From: Ardenticatenales bacterium
GTDB lineage: Bacteria; Chloroflexota; Anaerolineae; Promineifilales; Promineifilaceae
Assembly: GCA_020634575.1 (NCBI GenBank)
Contig: JACKBM010000029.1
Span: 11,319-75,318 of the forward strand
Direction of reading: 5' to 3'
Length of the DNA: 64,000 bases
Below the pieces are notes generated by a model. The model had not been told where the DNA came from. It worked only from the letters and a program-made list of their open reading frames with translations, and did not search any database. This document shows, piece after piece, positions 39,141 to 47,792 of this stretch; the first letter of the stretch is position 1; every line of letters starts with the position of its first letter. The position numbers and the translations under genes are program-made.

Positions 39141-39491
39141 ATGACCATTCAAGCCTATGCCGGCCAGATCGAGACCATGTTAAGCCAGATGGAACCGGAT
39201 AGCGTGCCGGCAACTGTCGACAGCGGCAACCCGGTGACCGCATTTTGCGAGCTGGCCAGCACCGACGAGCTGGAAACCGGCGTCTGGAGCTGCAGCCAGG
39301 GCGGCTGGACCATTGAATCATTTTCGGTCAATGAGGTGATGGTTTTGCTGGCCGGCCGGTTACGTCTGACCGCCAGTGACGGCACTGTGACCGAGCTGAG
39401 CAAGGGGGATATGTTTTTCCTACCCAAGGGCTGGTCCGGCCGGTGGGACACGCTGGAAGATATGCAAAAAGCATACGTGATTGTCTACTAG
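39141..39491 (+). CDS. Cupin-domain protein (DUF861 / cupin_3 type)
   Basis: This is a 116-residue single small beta-barrel. The pattern GVWSCSQGGWTIESFSVNEVMVLLAGRLRLTASDGTVTELSKGDMFFLPKGWSGRWDTLEDMQKAYVI is that of the cupin_3 group, related to ureidoglycolate hydrolase-like and ethanolamine-utilisation cupins, where the barrel carries few or no His ligands. Metal binding is therefore uncertain. AAGGAG sits 7 bp upstream of the start. It is divergent from the polyamine operon and its end overlaps the convergent patatin gene by 4 bp. A role in sensing or converting a small organic molecule is possible. Confidence 0.85.
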   Translation: MTIQAYAGQIETMLSQMEPDSVPATVDSGNPVTAFCELASTDELETGVWSCSQGGWTIESFSVNEVMVLLAGRLRLTASDGTVTELSKGDMFFLPKGWSGRWDTLEDMQKAYVIVY

Positions 39492-40378
39492 AAGTCAGAC
39501 GGATGGCCCAGAGCGGCCTCCGCCGCTTCGTAGCCTAACTCGATGAGCTCGGCGGCCCGGTCAAAATCCATCGTGCCGCAGGCGTTGCGCGGCACCTCAA
39601 TCAGCTTGTCCGGCGGATAGGCGGCAATTTTCTGCCGGGCGATGGCGCTTTGCATGGCATCGATCGACAGATAGTAAATCAGGGCCGGGCTCATGCCCCT
39701 TTCGCGGTGGATGACCGGCGGAATGGACAGCGATTTGATGAAGCTGGCGATTTTGCGCTTGATGGCGGGGCTGGCACCGGCCGGTGGCTCCGCCCGCTCC
39801 ACCGAGGGCCGCTCACTGGGCGGGCCGCCCAGGTTGACCGCCACAATCAGATCGCTGCCGTCACCAAAGGTCGGCGCAATGGGCACCGGGTTGATGATGC
39901 CGCCATCGATCAAGGTGCCACTGCCGTGGGTCACCGGCGTCAACACGAGCGGGATGGAACAGGAGGCCCGGATGGCATCAAAAAGCCGGCCGTTCTGCAA
40001 CCAGATCTCCTTTTCCTTGTGGATATCAAACGCCACAGCAGTGAATGGAATAGGCAGCGCCTCGATCAGTTCATCACCAATCAGCTCGGCCAGGACCCCG
40101 AAGAGCTTATCCCCCTTGAGAATGCCGTCCCGTTTCCAGGCGATATCCATCAGGGCAAGCATATCCGTCTTGGTCAACGCCCGCATCCAGGCCTCGAGAA
40201 CACCCAGCTTGCCGGTTGCGTACACCCCGCCAATAAGGGAGCCAATCGAGGTCCCGGAAACGGACTTGATGGCGTAACCATGTTCTTCCAACCAATGGAT
40301 GACGCCGATATGGGCCAGGCCGCGCGCGCCGCCACTGCCCAGGACAAGGGAAACCGTCGTCTTATTCGCTTCTGACAT
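39488..40378 (-). CDS. Patatin-like phospholipase
   Basis: This 296-residue lipid acyl hydrolase uses a Ser-Asp dyad. The oxyanion loop is GSGGARGLAHIG (14-25), the nucleophile S44 is in SGTSIGSLIGG (GxSxG), and the Asp is D158 in LIDGGIINPVPI. This set matches the RssA/YchK-type bacterial patatins. No signal peptide or membrane segment is present, so it acts inside the cell on phospholipid or lysophospholipid. It stands alone, followed by a region of palindromic repeats that ends the exporter operon. Confidence 0.93.
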   Translation of the reverse strand: MSEANKTTVSLVLGSGGARGLAHIGVIHWLEEHGYAIKSVSGTSIGSLIGGVYATGKLGVLEAWMRALTKTDMLALMDIAWKRDGILKGDKLFGVLAELIGDELIEALPIPFTAVAFDIHKEKEIWLQNGRLFDAIRASCSIPLVLTPVTHGSGTLIDGGIINPVPIAPTFGDGSDLIVAVNLGGPPSERPSVERAEPPAGASPAIKRKIASFIKSLSIPPVIHRERGMSPALIYYLSIDAMQSAIARQKIAAYPPDKLIEVPRNACGTMDFDRAAELIELGYEAAEAALGHPSDF

Positions 40379-40427
40379 AGCCCCATTTTAAGACTTCTAC
40401 CCCGTCAGCGAAAGCCCCATTTTCGGT

Positions 40428-40482
40428 GAGGGGTCCGGCACCCGACGGGTGCCGGACCCGACGGGTTGGGTACCCGTCGGGT
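40428..40482. repeat. Three-copy ACCCGWCGGGT palindrome array, 16-bp period
   Basis: Copies at 40440-40450, 40456-40466 and 40472-40482 are spaced exactly 16 bp, preceded by GAGGGGT (40428-40434) as at the other two loci. The first copy lies in a perfect 21-nt palindrome (40435-40455, arms CCGGCACCCG). It sits 5 bp beyond the stop of the last ABC-2 permease gene and may also act as a terminator for that operon. Confidence 0.8.
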
Positions 40483-40487
40483 CGGTG

Positions 40488-41249
40488 TTAGCGGTAGATA
40501 GTACGGGTGAAGCGGTTGATGAGCCAGTAGATCAGCCCAACCTGCAGGCCGATGCCCAACAGAAGGACCAGCCACCAGTAAGGGCTGCCATCCAGGGCCA
40601 GCCAATACGCCTTGCTGATCCAGAATGGCGGGAACAGGCCTATCAGCCATTGCCACGGCGCGACCAGAAAATAGCCAACCATGATCGTCCAGCCAGAAAC
40701 GCCGGCAAACTTGGTGTAGGCGAAGCCCTGCACCTTATTCTCGGCAAAGGTGGCAAAAAAGAGAGTGACGATGGGCGCCGTCAGGCCAGCGCCGGCCGCC
40801 AACGGCAGCAGCTGCCACAGGGGCGGCACCGCCTGGTTAATAACCAACACCATCCCCAGCACAATCACCATGGCCAACACCGCCGGCAAACCCACCCGAT
40901 ACAGCAAATATCTGGGCAGCGGCACGGGCGTGACCAGCATCGCTCGTAAGGTGTTGTTGTCCTTTTCATCCAGCAGCACAAAGCCGAAGACGGTGCCAAC
41001 CAGGAGTGCGCCGGTAAATAGACCCATGAAGGCCACCAACATCGGGTAGATCTCAGCCAGCCGGAGCGGGATGCTGGGACCGGGCATAATATCATGGTCG
41101 GCCAAATAGCCATCGGCCCACGGCAAAAGGAAGCGCAGGGCAACCGCGATATAAACCGCAAATAAAAACATGAAGATAAGGAAGCGGTCCCGGCCGATTA
41201 ATTTGAGGTCGCTGCGTCCCAGGCGGCGGACCAATTGTGTCATTTCCAT
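40488..41249 (-). CDS. ABC-2 type exporter permease (second subunit)
   Basis: This 253-residue membrane protein has six hydrophobic segments and the ABC-2 pattern FGFVLLDEKDNNTLRAMLVTPVPLPRYLLYRVGLP, corresponding to the conserved E-x-G-T-L/S-P coupling helix, here as E-K-D-N-N-T-L. Its start lies 4 bp after the stop of the other permease, and it would form a heterodimeric channel with it. The substrate is not predictable: such exporters carry drugs, bacteriocins, Na+ or lipids. It is the last gene of the TetR-led operon. Confidence 0.88.
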   Translation of the reverse strand: MEMTQLVRRLGRSDLKLIGRDRFLIFMFLFAVYIAVALRFLLPWADGYLADHDIMPGPSIPLRLAEIYPMLVAFMGLFTGALLVGTVFGFVLLDEKDNNTLRAMLVTPVPLPRYLLYRVGLPAVLAMVIVLGMVLVINQAVPPLWQLLPLAAGAGLTAPIVTLFFATFAENKVQGFAYTKFAGVSGWTIMVGYFLVAPWQWLIGLFPPFWISKAYWLALDGSPYWWLVLLLGIGLQVGLIYWLINRFTRTIYR

Positions 41250-41253
41250 CGTG

Positions 41254-41979
41254 TTACCCTACCTTCATGACGATATGCTTTTGAAACGCTCGCCCTGCCC
41301 AGATGGACAGGCCTACCAGCAACAGGGCGGTGTAACCTACACCATAAATCCATTCCCAGGTTGCCAGCGGCCCGTAGGCTGCCTGCATCAGGACAGTCGG
41401 GGCGCTGGTGGGAATAACCAGCAGGATGGGATGCTCGATCCAGCCCAGAAAATAGACAAAGGGGAGTTGCAGCGCCACCGCGAGTAGCGCCATCGGAATA
41501 AGGAAATCCGTGATCTTGTCGTAGCGGACAATCAGGACGATGCCGATCAACGTGTAAAGGATGGCAATAGCCAGAATGCCGAGCAACAGCAGGGGCACAT
41601 TAGGCCAGGTCAGTGGCCCGGACAGCCGCATCAGCGCCATCGCGCCAAGAATCATCACCGCCGCCTCCAGCGTGGCCAGACCCGTCAGCGTGACAATCTT
41701 GCTCCAAAGATATTCGCTATGGGTCAGCGGCGAGACGATCAGCGCATTCAGCGTCCCCTGCTCTTTCTCGAACAGGATCATGGCGGCCACGTAAAGCAAC
41801 GTAGAACCGCCAATCACCAGCAACATCAAGGTTGGCACATAAGTCGTCAGCTGCTCGGGGTCAGCCAGCCAGGCCAGCGCCCCGGCGATAACGACCGCAA
41901 CCACGAGGCCGATGGTGTAGAGCTGGGTGCGAACCTGCAGCAAGAAATCGAGTTTCATGGCCGCCAGTAGCCGTTTCAT
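41254..41979 (-). CDS. ABC-2 type exporter permease (first subunit)
   Basis: This 241-residue membrane protein has six hydrophobic segments, with the family motif FEKEQGTLNALIVSPLTHSEYLWSKI (the coupling helix) intact. The start codon overlaps the ATPase stop by 4 bp (ATGA), so translation is coupled. It is partner of the second permease immediately downstream; the two are distantly similar, as expected for a heterodimer. Confidence 0.9.
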   Translation of the reverse strand: MKRLLAAMKLDFLLQVRTQLYTIGLVVAVVIAGALAWLADPEQLTTYVPTLMLLVIGGSTLLYVAAMILFEKEQGTLNALIVSPLTHSEYLWSKIVTLTGLATLEAAVMILGAMALMRLSGPLTWPNVPLLLLGILAIAILYTLIGIVLIVRYDKITDFLIPMALLAVALQLPFVYFLGWIEHPILLVIPTSAPTVLMQAAYGPLATWEWIYGVGYTALLLVGLSIWAGRAFQKHIVMKVG

Positions 41980-42839
41980 CTGTCCAACTCCTGACCCGTG
42001 ACAGTGATGAAGATGTTCTCCAGCGTTGTCTCCTGGGTGTGAATTGTTTCCACCCGGCTGGCCGAGCGCAGTAACTCGATGAAGTCACTGTTGTGACCGA
42101 GACCATCCAGCGGAAACTCCCGTTCCGCCTGTGCCTGGCTGCCGTTCTGGTAGATAACCCGGACGTCACGCCGGCCGAATCGCTTTTTCAGGGCATCCGG
42201 CGTGTCGATCTCGCTGATCCGGCCATCGGTGATAAAAGCGACGCGGTCGCAAAGCTCGTCAGCCACCGTCATGTTGTGTGTGGTGATGAAGACGGTTGTG
42301 CCCTGGCCGCGCACCCGCAGGATCAGGTCCTTGATGCGGCGGGCGTTAACCGGGTCGAGACCGGAGGTGGGCTCGTCCAGGAATAGGAGGCGCGGCTTGT
42401 GAATGAGGCTGCGGGCCACATTCAGCCGGATCTTCATCCCCTTACTGAACTCTTCTACTTTTTTGTCGGCGTCGTCAGCCAGATCGACCCAGGCCAGGAC
42501 TTCGTCTACCGCATGGGGCTGGCCGCCGTAAAGGGAGCGGAAATGCTCCAGGTTTTCGCGGGCGGATAGCTTGAGATAATGATTGGGCAGCTCAAAAGAG
42601 ACACCCAGCTGCTCATAATAATCTTGCCCCCAGGCGGACACTTCCTTGCCCAACACCTGCAGGGAACCACCGTAGTCAGGCAGCAGCCCGATTAGGATGT
42701 TCTGGGTGGTTGATTTACCAGCACCAGAGGGGCCGAGGAAACCAAAGATCTCCTGCTCGGCAATTTTGAAGTTCAGCCCGTGCAGGGTCTCCTGCGTGGC
42801 GCCGGGATAGGTAAAGGTTAAATCACGAACCGTTATCAC
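41976..42839 (-). CDS. ABC-2 exporter ATP-binding protein
   Basis: This 287-residue ATPase has Walker A GPSGAGKST (36-44), signature FSKGMKIRLNVARSLIHKP, Walker B LLFLDEPTSGLDPVNARRI and the switch His in FITTHNM. The degenerate LSGGQ (here FSKGM) is common in DrrA/NatA-type exporter ATPases. The start is GTG overlapping the TetR stop (GTGA), with GGAG upstream. It drives export through the two permeases that follow. Confidence 0.95.
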   Translation of the reverse strand: MITVRDLTFTYPGATQETLHGLNFKIAEQEIFGFLGPSGAGKSTTQNILIGLLPDYGGSLQVLGKEVSAWGQDYYEQLGVSFELPNHYLKLSARENLEHFRSLYGGQPHAVDEVLAWVDLADDADKKVEEFSKGMKIRLNVARSLIHKPRLLFLDEPTSGLDPVNARRIKDLILRVRGQGTTVFITTHNMTVADELCDRVAFITDGRISEIDTPDALKKRFGRRDVRVIYQNGSQAQAEREFPLDGLGHNSDFIELLRSASRVETIHTQETTLENIFITVTGQELDR

Positions 42840-43543
42840 GTCTCTTTCTCCTTCTCAGCCTGTGAAGCCAGGCCCATTTGCTGGCGCGTGCGGTCAGCAA
42901 TCTGGCGCACAACCGCTTTACCGGCGGCGGGATCAGCACCGGCCGGTGTCAGGGCCGCATCCATCATGAGGGCAATCCCTTCAATCAGCTCGCCCACATC
43001 CGGCCGCGGCTGATCCGGCAGCAACCCGTCCATACCAGCCAGGCCAAAGGCCAGGATATCCATGATATGAGCGACTACCTCCGGCTGGATGTCGGTCCGC
43101 ACCGCCCCGGCGGCCTGCATCATCCGGACAAAGACCAGCCGCTCTGATTCAGCCTGAGCGGCTCGCGCCCGCTGGAACAGGTTGTCCGGCTTACGCAGGT
43201 AGTTGCCCAAAACCCGGCTATCCTGCCGGAACATGGCCGACATAAACGGGTTCTCGTTCAGCGCGTAAAGCGAATTCTTGTACATCGCACCGATGGTGCC
43301 ACCGGCCGGATCGTCTTCCAGCAGCCGCAACCAGCTTTCCGCATAGTGCTGGGTCTCGCGCATCATGAGCGCCTCCAGCAGCTCTTCCTTGCTGGCAAAG
43401 TGCAGATAGATCGCCCCCTTGCTGACGCCGGCTTCGCGAGCGATATCGCTCACGGTTGTCTTGTCAAAGCCGTAGTGGGCAAACAGCTGGGCCGCGGCTT
43501 GCAGAATGCGCGTTTCTCGTTCAGGGTTGTCAGATTTTTCCAT
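42836..43543 (-). CDS. TetR family transcriptional repressor
   Basis: This 235-residue regulator has an N-terminal helix-turn-helix, RILQAAAQLFAHYGFDKTTVSDIAREAGVSKGAIYLHFASKEELLEALM (residues 12-60), highly typical of TetR/AcrR proteins, and a helical ligand-binding domain. It is the first gene of the exporter operon. Directly upstream lies a near-consensus promoter whose -10 box runs into a 30-bp inverted repeat, so it most likely represses its own operon until an exported compound binds. There is no clear ribosome site before the ATG. Confidence 0.95.
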   Translation of the reverse strand: MEKSDNPERETRILQAAAQLFAHYGFDKTTVSDIAREAGVSKGAIYLHFASKEELLEALMMRETQHYAESWLRLLEDDPAGGTIGAMYKNSLYALNENPFMSAMFRQDSRVLGNYLRKPDNLFQRARAAQAESERLVFVRMMQAAGAVRTDIQPEVVAHIMDILAFGLAGMDGLLPDQPRPDVGELIEGIALMMDAALTPAGADPAAGKAVVRQIADRTRQQMGLASQAEKEKET

Positions 43544-43553
43544 TGTTTTGACT

Positions 43554-43583
43554 ATTTGACCAATTTTGCAATTCTGGTCAAAT
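43554..43583. promoter_or_regulatory. TetR operator (9-bp inverted repeat)
   Basis: ATTTGACCA (43554-43562) and its exact inverse TGGTCAAAT (43575-43583) flank a 12-nt centre. It covers the expected transcription start and the edge of the -10 box of the TetR promoter and begins 10 bp before the start codon, the standard arrangement for autorepression. Confidence 0.85.
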
Positions 43584-43610
43584 GGTATCGATTTCTGCCC
43601 TGCTTGTCAA
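43582..43610 (-). promoter_or_regulatory. Promoter of the TetR-exporter operon
   Basis: On the minus strand a perfect TTGACA (43610-43605) is followed after exactly 17 bp by TACCAT (43587-43582). The operator inverted repeat starts within the -10 element. This is the best sigma-70-type promoter seen in the window. Confidence 0.88.
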
Positions 43611-43735
43611 TAGTGGCTGACGCGAAGTAGACGGCACAGTTGTTGGCTCAGAGAGCTCACCACCGCTAAACTTGACCTGTACCAGCATCCTCTGGGCAGA
43701 TGATTCGGACCGCGCTGCGGCAGGAAACAGTTGTG

Positions 43736-45004
43736 ATGAACGATGAAATTAAACGTTTGAACTGGGCTGGGAATTACCAGTTTCAGGCCCCGAATTTTGC
43801 TGAACCGGACACGGTCGAAGAGCTACAAACATTGGTCGCCGTTGCCAATAAGGTCAGTGTCCTGGGCAGCACCCACTCGTTCAACGACATCGCCGACAGC
43901 CCGCAACTGCTGCTTTCACTGCAGCAGATACCGCGCACCATGACGCTGGATCCCGCCGCCGCTACCGTCACGATCAGCAGCAATGTCCGCTACGGCGAAC
44001 TGGCACTTTACCTTGAAGCGCAGGGGTTTGCCCTGCCCAATCTGGCTTCCCTACCCCACATTTCCGTGGTTGGCGCCTGTGCCACCGGCACGCATGGCTC
44101 CGGGGTCGGTAACCCGTGCCTGGCCGCGCCGGTGACCGGTCTGACCTTCATTGCGGCCGATGGCGAGTTGGTGACCTGGCGCCGCGGCGAGGCGGCCAAC
44201 TTCCCCGGTGCTGTCGTCAACCTGGGTGGCCTTGGCGTCATTACCGAGATGGAGCTGGCGGTGCAGCCTACTTTTGCCGTGCAGCAATATGTGTATCAGC
44301 AGCTACCCTGGCAAACCGTGTGGCAACAGCTCGGCGATATTATGGCCACGGCCTATAGCGTCAGTTTGTTCACGAGCTGGGACGAGACGGCTGTCGAGCA
44401 GCTCTGGGTCAAGGCGTTGACAACCGAAGTTGTACCGGCCGGTCCCCTCTATGGCGCTCAGCCCGCCAGCCAGCAGCTCCACCCCTGCAGCACCGATGCC
44501 GCCTCCTGCACCGAGCAATTGGGCGAACCCGGCCCCTGGTTCCGGCGCTTACCCCACTTTAAACTCGAATACATGCCCAGTGTCGGGGCGGAACTACAGA
44601 CGGAATACCTTGTCCCGGCATCGCACGGCGTCGCTGCCCTGCAGGCGCTCTTCGAACTGCGCGAACAGCTCCATCCTCTGCTCTATATTAGCGAGATCCG
44701 GACGGTTAAAGCGGATGATCTCTGGCTCAGCCCGGCCTACGCGACCGACAGCCTCGCCATCCATTTCACCTGGAAACCGGACTGGGCTCAAGTTCAACCC
44801 TTGCTACCCCAGATCGAGGCCGCCCTGGCGCCATTTAATGCCCGGCCGCACTGGGGTAAGTTATTCAGTCTGAGCCCGGCTGGTCTGGAAGCGGTCTACC
44901 CGCAGCTCCCCGCCTTTCGGAAGATGTTGGCCGCAGTGGATCCGGCCGGTAAGTTCCGTAACGCCTATCTCAGCCGCAATCTTTACCCGGAAACTGAGGC
45001 ATAA
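43736..45004 (+). CDS. FAD-linked alditol/xylitol oxidase-like flavoprotein
   Basis: This 422-residue member of the VAO/PCMH flavoprotein family is closest in pattern to alditol oxidase (AldO) and D-arabinono-1,4-lactone oxidase. LGSTHSFNDIADS carries H47, the residue expected to bind FAD covalently, followed by VRYGELALYLEAQGFALPNLASLPHISVVGACATGTHGSG (the PP-loop and FAD site). FNARPHWGKLFSLS near the C-terminus is the substrate-site block of AldO. It would oxidise an alditol or sugar lactone with O2, giving H2O2. ATG 43736 is preferred (AGGAA 9 bp upstream) over ATG 43700. It is a single gene, divergent from the exporter operon. Confidence 0.85.
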   Translation: MNDEIKRLNWAGNYQFQAPNFAEPDTVEELQTLVAVANKVSVLGSTHSFNDIADSPQLLLSLQQIPRTMTLDPAAATVTISSNVRYGELALYLEAQGFALPNLASLPHISVVGACATGTHGSGVGNPCLAAPVTGLTFIAADGELVTWRRGEAANFPGAVVNLGGLGVITEMELAVQPTFAVQQYVYQQLPWQTVWQQLGDIMATAYSVSLFTSWDETAVEQLWVKALTTEVVPAGPLYGAQPASQQLHPCSTDAASCTEQLGEPGPWFRRLPHFKLEYMPSVGAELQTEYLVPASHGVAALQALFELREQLHPLLYISEIRTVKADDLWLSPAYATDSLAIHFTWKPDWAQVQPLLPQIEAALAPFNARPHWGKLFSLSPAGLEAVYPQLPAFRKMLAAVDPAGKFRNAYLSRNLYPETEA

Positions 45005-45096
45005 GCGAACCGTAGGGAACCGTTCAATCGCCAGCAGCGTTCATTCACTATTCGGCCTGAAGCCGTCCACAAATGAATCGGAACGGAGATTGATCA

Positions 45097-45744
45097 ATGA
45101 AGCGCTCTGGCTATTTCCTCGGAATTTTTACCTGCGCGTTATTACTGGCTACGGGCTGCCTCCCCACCAGCAACGGCATTACGCCATCTGGCACAACCGA
45201 GGCCACCGGCGGCGAGCCGATCGGGCTATCCACAAGCACACCTGTGCCAGTCGCGACGGAAATGCCGGCCTCGCCGACACCCGTCCCAGGCTCTGCCCCC
45301 AGTTTCGCCTACAGTGGAAACCCCGGCGGCTGCGGTTCAATCTTTCTCTACCAGGGAAATGCAGCCAGTTCAGAATATCTGACTGTCTGGCTACAGGCGT
45401 TTGAGTTAGAGGCGGGAGTTGAGACAAAGCGCTTTGACCTGGCGACGTCTGAGGAGTTGATCGACATCCGGATAAATCTATTTTCCGACGCAATCAGCAA
45501 CCTGGGCGAATTCCCCTACTGCAATGACGTCGGCCCGATGGCTGAGCCTGAAGAGGTCTGGCAGGCGCTAAGCGGCACCGTCACCGTCACACTTTCGGCT
45601 GATCCAGTCGCAGACATCTGCGCCAACCAGCCGTACGAAGCGACGGTGGTGCTCAGCGACATCGTCTTTAGCAATGGTGACTCTACGGCCACATTGCCGG
45701 CACTGACCCTGGCCGATGTCGGCGTTGGCTGGTGTGCGGGCTAG
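45097..45744 (+). CDS. Hypothetical lipoprotein
   Basis: This 215-residue protein has a signal peptide ending in LLLATGC (lipid Cys at 21), then a Thr/Pro/Ser-rich linker to about residue 65. A globular domain of about 150 residues follows, with SGNPGGCGSIFLYQGNAASSEYLTVW and four later Cys-containing segments (PYCND, ICANQPY, VGWCAG) that may form disulfides. I recognise no family; the alternating pattern suggests beta structure. It probably sits on the outer face of the membrane. Its end overlaps the convergent orphan gene by 4 bp. It starts 92 bp after the alditol-oxidase-like gene. Confidence 0.65.
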   Translation: MKRSGYFLGIFTCALLLATGCLPTSNGITPSGTTEATGGEPIGLSTSTPVPVATEMPASPTPVPGSAPSFAYSGNPGGCGSIFLYQGNAASSEYLTVWLQAFELEAGVETKRFDLATSEELIDIRINLFSDAISNLGEFPYCNDVGPMAEPEEVWQALSGTVTVTLSADPVADICANQPYEATVVLSDIVFSNGDSTATLPALTLADVGVGWCAG

Positions 45745-46265
45745 AACCGCTCGATATCGGCGGCTTTCACCGGGATGCCGCCCGGCTGATAAACGGCGAC
45801 CTGGGGCACGTAGTAGAAAATCTTGCTCTGATCCCGGCCGAACCATTCCAGCACCTTGTCTGCCGTCCAGAGACGGGCGGTCTCACGCAAGTTTTCGCGT
45901 GTCAATGGCAGTGAGACTCGCTCGCCTTCCCAGACATAGGTCAGACAGGCGTATTCGGCATTGATCCGGGCCAGGGGAATCTTGACCCGGGTTTTTTCGT
46001 ACAACGGCGTCTGTGGCAATCGGCGGAAGTCAATAGGTGAGACAAAAACCCCAGAATTTAGATAGGGTTTTTGCAGCACCGGCCGGGCAATCTCTTCATA
46101 CAAATTCTCGAAGAAGCCGGGCATCTTGTTATAAATCTGCTCCCAGCGCTTATCGCCGGGAAAATCGGACAACGGGCGTAAACCCTGCTCAAGGATTGAG
46201 AAGATGATCTCATCCCCACTATTGAGCAGCGCATGATAAAGAAAGTCGCTCGAGCAAACGTTCAT
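45741..46265 (-). CDS. Protein of unknown function (174 aa)
   Basis: I do not recognise a family. The protein starts MNVCSSDFLYHALLNSGDEIIFSILEQGLRPLSDFPGDKRWEQIY, has no signal peptide or membrane segment, and is rich in aromatic residues. The Tyr-His followed some 20 residues later by EQGLRP recalls the HxTS...EGLxP pattern of ADP-ribosyltransferase/RNA 2'-phosphotransferase folds, but this is only a resemblance. It starts 24 bp after the CoA-transferase gene on the same strand, so it is probably the last gene of the long catabolic run. Its end overlaps the convergent lipoprotein gene by 4 bp. Confidence 0.6.
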   Translation of the reverse strand: MNVCSSDFLYHALLNSGDEIIFSILEQGLRPLSDFPGDKRWEQIYNKMPGFFENLYEEIARPVLQKPYLNSGVFVSPIDFRRLPQTPLYEKTRVKIPLARINAEYACLTYVWEGERVSLPLTRENLRETARLWTADKVLEWFGRDQSKIFYYVPQVAVYQPGGIPVKAADIERF

Positions 46266-46289
46266 AGGGTTGTCTGGACCTTTTTCCGC

Positions 46290-47477
46290 TCACAACGTCC
46301 CATCATTCATTAATTTGGCGATCTCGTCTGGTGTAAAACCCAGCTCAGTCAAAATTTCCTGATTGTGCTCTCCCAACAGCGGCGCTGGCCGGCGATAGGT
46401 GATGGGGGTGCCGTCCAGATTGATGGGATTGCCCAAAGATTTGTAGCTGCCCACAGCCGGATGCTCCAGCTCGACGATCATCCCCCGGGCCAGGATCTGT
46501 TCGTCATTGAGGGCTTCTTCCGGCCGGTTGATCACCCCACACGGTATGCCTGCCTCGCGCAACAGTTCCAGCCAGGTCGCCGTCGATTTCTTCTGAATCT
46601 CCGGGGTCAGAATGCCAACCAGGAGCTGCCGCTGCTGCAAGCGGTCGGGATTGGTACGAAAACGATCATCCTCGGCCAGCGTCGGCATCTCGATCAGTTC
46701 GGTCAGCCGTTGCCAATGGCGCTCCGCCCCCGCACCGATGATAATCCAGCCATCCGCCGTCGGAAACGGCTGGTAGGGCACAATCGAGGGATGGGCATTA
46801 CCTTGCTTGACAAAGGGCTCACCACCGATCAGGTAATTGCTGGCCATGTAGGCCAGCCAGGTCACCTGCGAATCCAGCAGCGCATTGTCAATGGCCTGGC
46901 CCACGCCGCTACGTTCCCGAGCAAAAAGCGCGGCCACAATGGCCAACGCGGTGTACATGCCAGTGGTGATGTCAGCAATGGCGGTGGGGAACCGGATCGG
47001 GCCGCCATCCGCTTCACCAGTCAGCCACATCGTGCCGCTCATCCCCTGGGCGATGACGTCATAGCCGGGATTTTCGGCCAGGGGACCGCTGTTGCCAAAC
47101 CCACTGATGCTGGCCCAGATGAGCCGCTCGTTCAAACCGCGGCAAGTCGCTTCATCCAGCCCCAGTTTTTGGCGGGAGTTTTCCCGGGGCACATTGTGCA
47201 GGAGGACGTCGGCGCGGGCAACCAGTTTGTGGAGGATGTCGCGACCGGCCGGTGCCGCCAAATTCAGCGTCAGGCTGCGCTTGTTCCGGTTGGTGCCCAT
47301 AAAATAGGCACTCTCGTTGGCGCCGATACGCGGCCCCCAGTCCCGCGACTGATCGCCGCTACCCGGCCGCTCCAGCTTGATAACCTCAGCGCCGAGATCG
47401 CCCAGCAATTGCGCACAATACGGGCCGGCCAGGGCCGTTGTATGGTCAAGAACGACGATGCCGTCGAGAGCACCCAT
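46290..47477 (-). CDS. CaiB/BaiF class III CoA-transferase
   Basis: This 395-residue enzyme moves CoA between carboxylic acids through an aspartyl-CoA anhydride. Family marks are LDGIVVLDHTTALAGPYCAQLLGDLGAEVIKLERPGSGD at the start, NRNKRSLTLNL, AENPGYDVIAQGMSG, and D169 in IADITTGMY, the same position as the catalytic Asp of formyl-CoA transferase. The C-terminal LGEHNQEILTELGFTPDEI is typical. In this context it could activate a dicarboxylic or oxalyl/malonyl-type acid left after ring opening, which is inference. It follows the molybdopterin subunit gene after a repeat-bearing 315-bp gap. Confidence 0.93.
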   Translation of the reverse strand: MGALDGIVVLDHTTALAGPYCAQLLGDLGAEVIKLERPGSGDQSRDWGPRIGANESAYFMGTNRNKRSLTLNLAAPAGRDILHKLVARADVLLHNVPRENSRQKLGLDEATCRGLNERLIWASISGFGNSGPLAENPGYDVIAQGMSGTMWLTGEADGGPIRFPTAIADITTGMYTALAIVAALFARERSGVGQAIDNALLDSQVTWLAYMASNYLIGGEPFVKQGNAHPSIVPYQPFPTADGWIIIGAGAERHWQRLTELIEMPTLAEDDRFRTNPDRLQQRQLLVGILTPEIQKKSTATWLELLREAGIPCGVINRPEEALNDEQILARGMIVELEHPAVGSYKSLGNPINLDGTPITYRRPAPLLGEHNQEILTELGFTPDEIAKLMNDGTL

Positions 47478-47792
47478 AAAAATTACCTGCCTATCTACAT
47501 ACCATGTAATCAGCGCCCGAAATTTTAAAGCAGATCCGGGCTCAACAGCAACTTTTGCTCCCCACCTAGTTGCCCTGGCCGGTCCATTCTACCTGCCGCA
47601 AACCAGGGCTACGCTCCGAGGAACGCCTGGTTCGTAGTAAACGCTTTAGCGTTCACCGCTTTTGCCTTAAGGCACCATCGTCGCGCAGACAAGTGCCTTC
47701 CTTGATAATGGCAAAAGGCTGAAGCCCTTTACTACAAACCCGATCTCGCAGGCGATGGTTGTTTCAGTCTTCAGCTTACAAAATGGCTACTA
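47478..47792. other. 315-bp intergenic gap holding a repeat element
   Basis: No gene is seen. Most of the recognisable content is the 112-bp inverted-repeat element at 47629-47740. Upstream of it the AACCAGG...CCTGGTT pair (47601-47631) forms another weak hairpin. Confidence 0.6.
47629..47740. mobile_element. 112-bp MITE-like element with GGTTYGTAGTAAA ends
   Basis: The termini GGTTCGTAGTAAA (47629-47641) and TTTACTACAAACC (47728-47740) are inverted repeats with one mismatch. Inside the left end is the small palindrome AACGC-TTTA-GCGTT. There is no coding capacity. The ends resemble dispersed GTAGTAAA-type repeats I associate with Chloroflexota intergenic regions, but mobility is not shown; no transposase is in the window. 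Confidence 0.5.
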
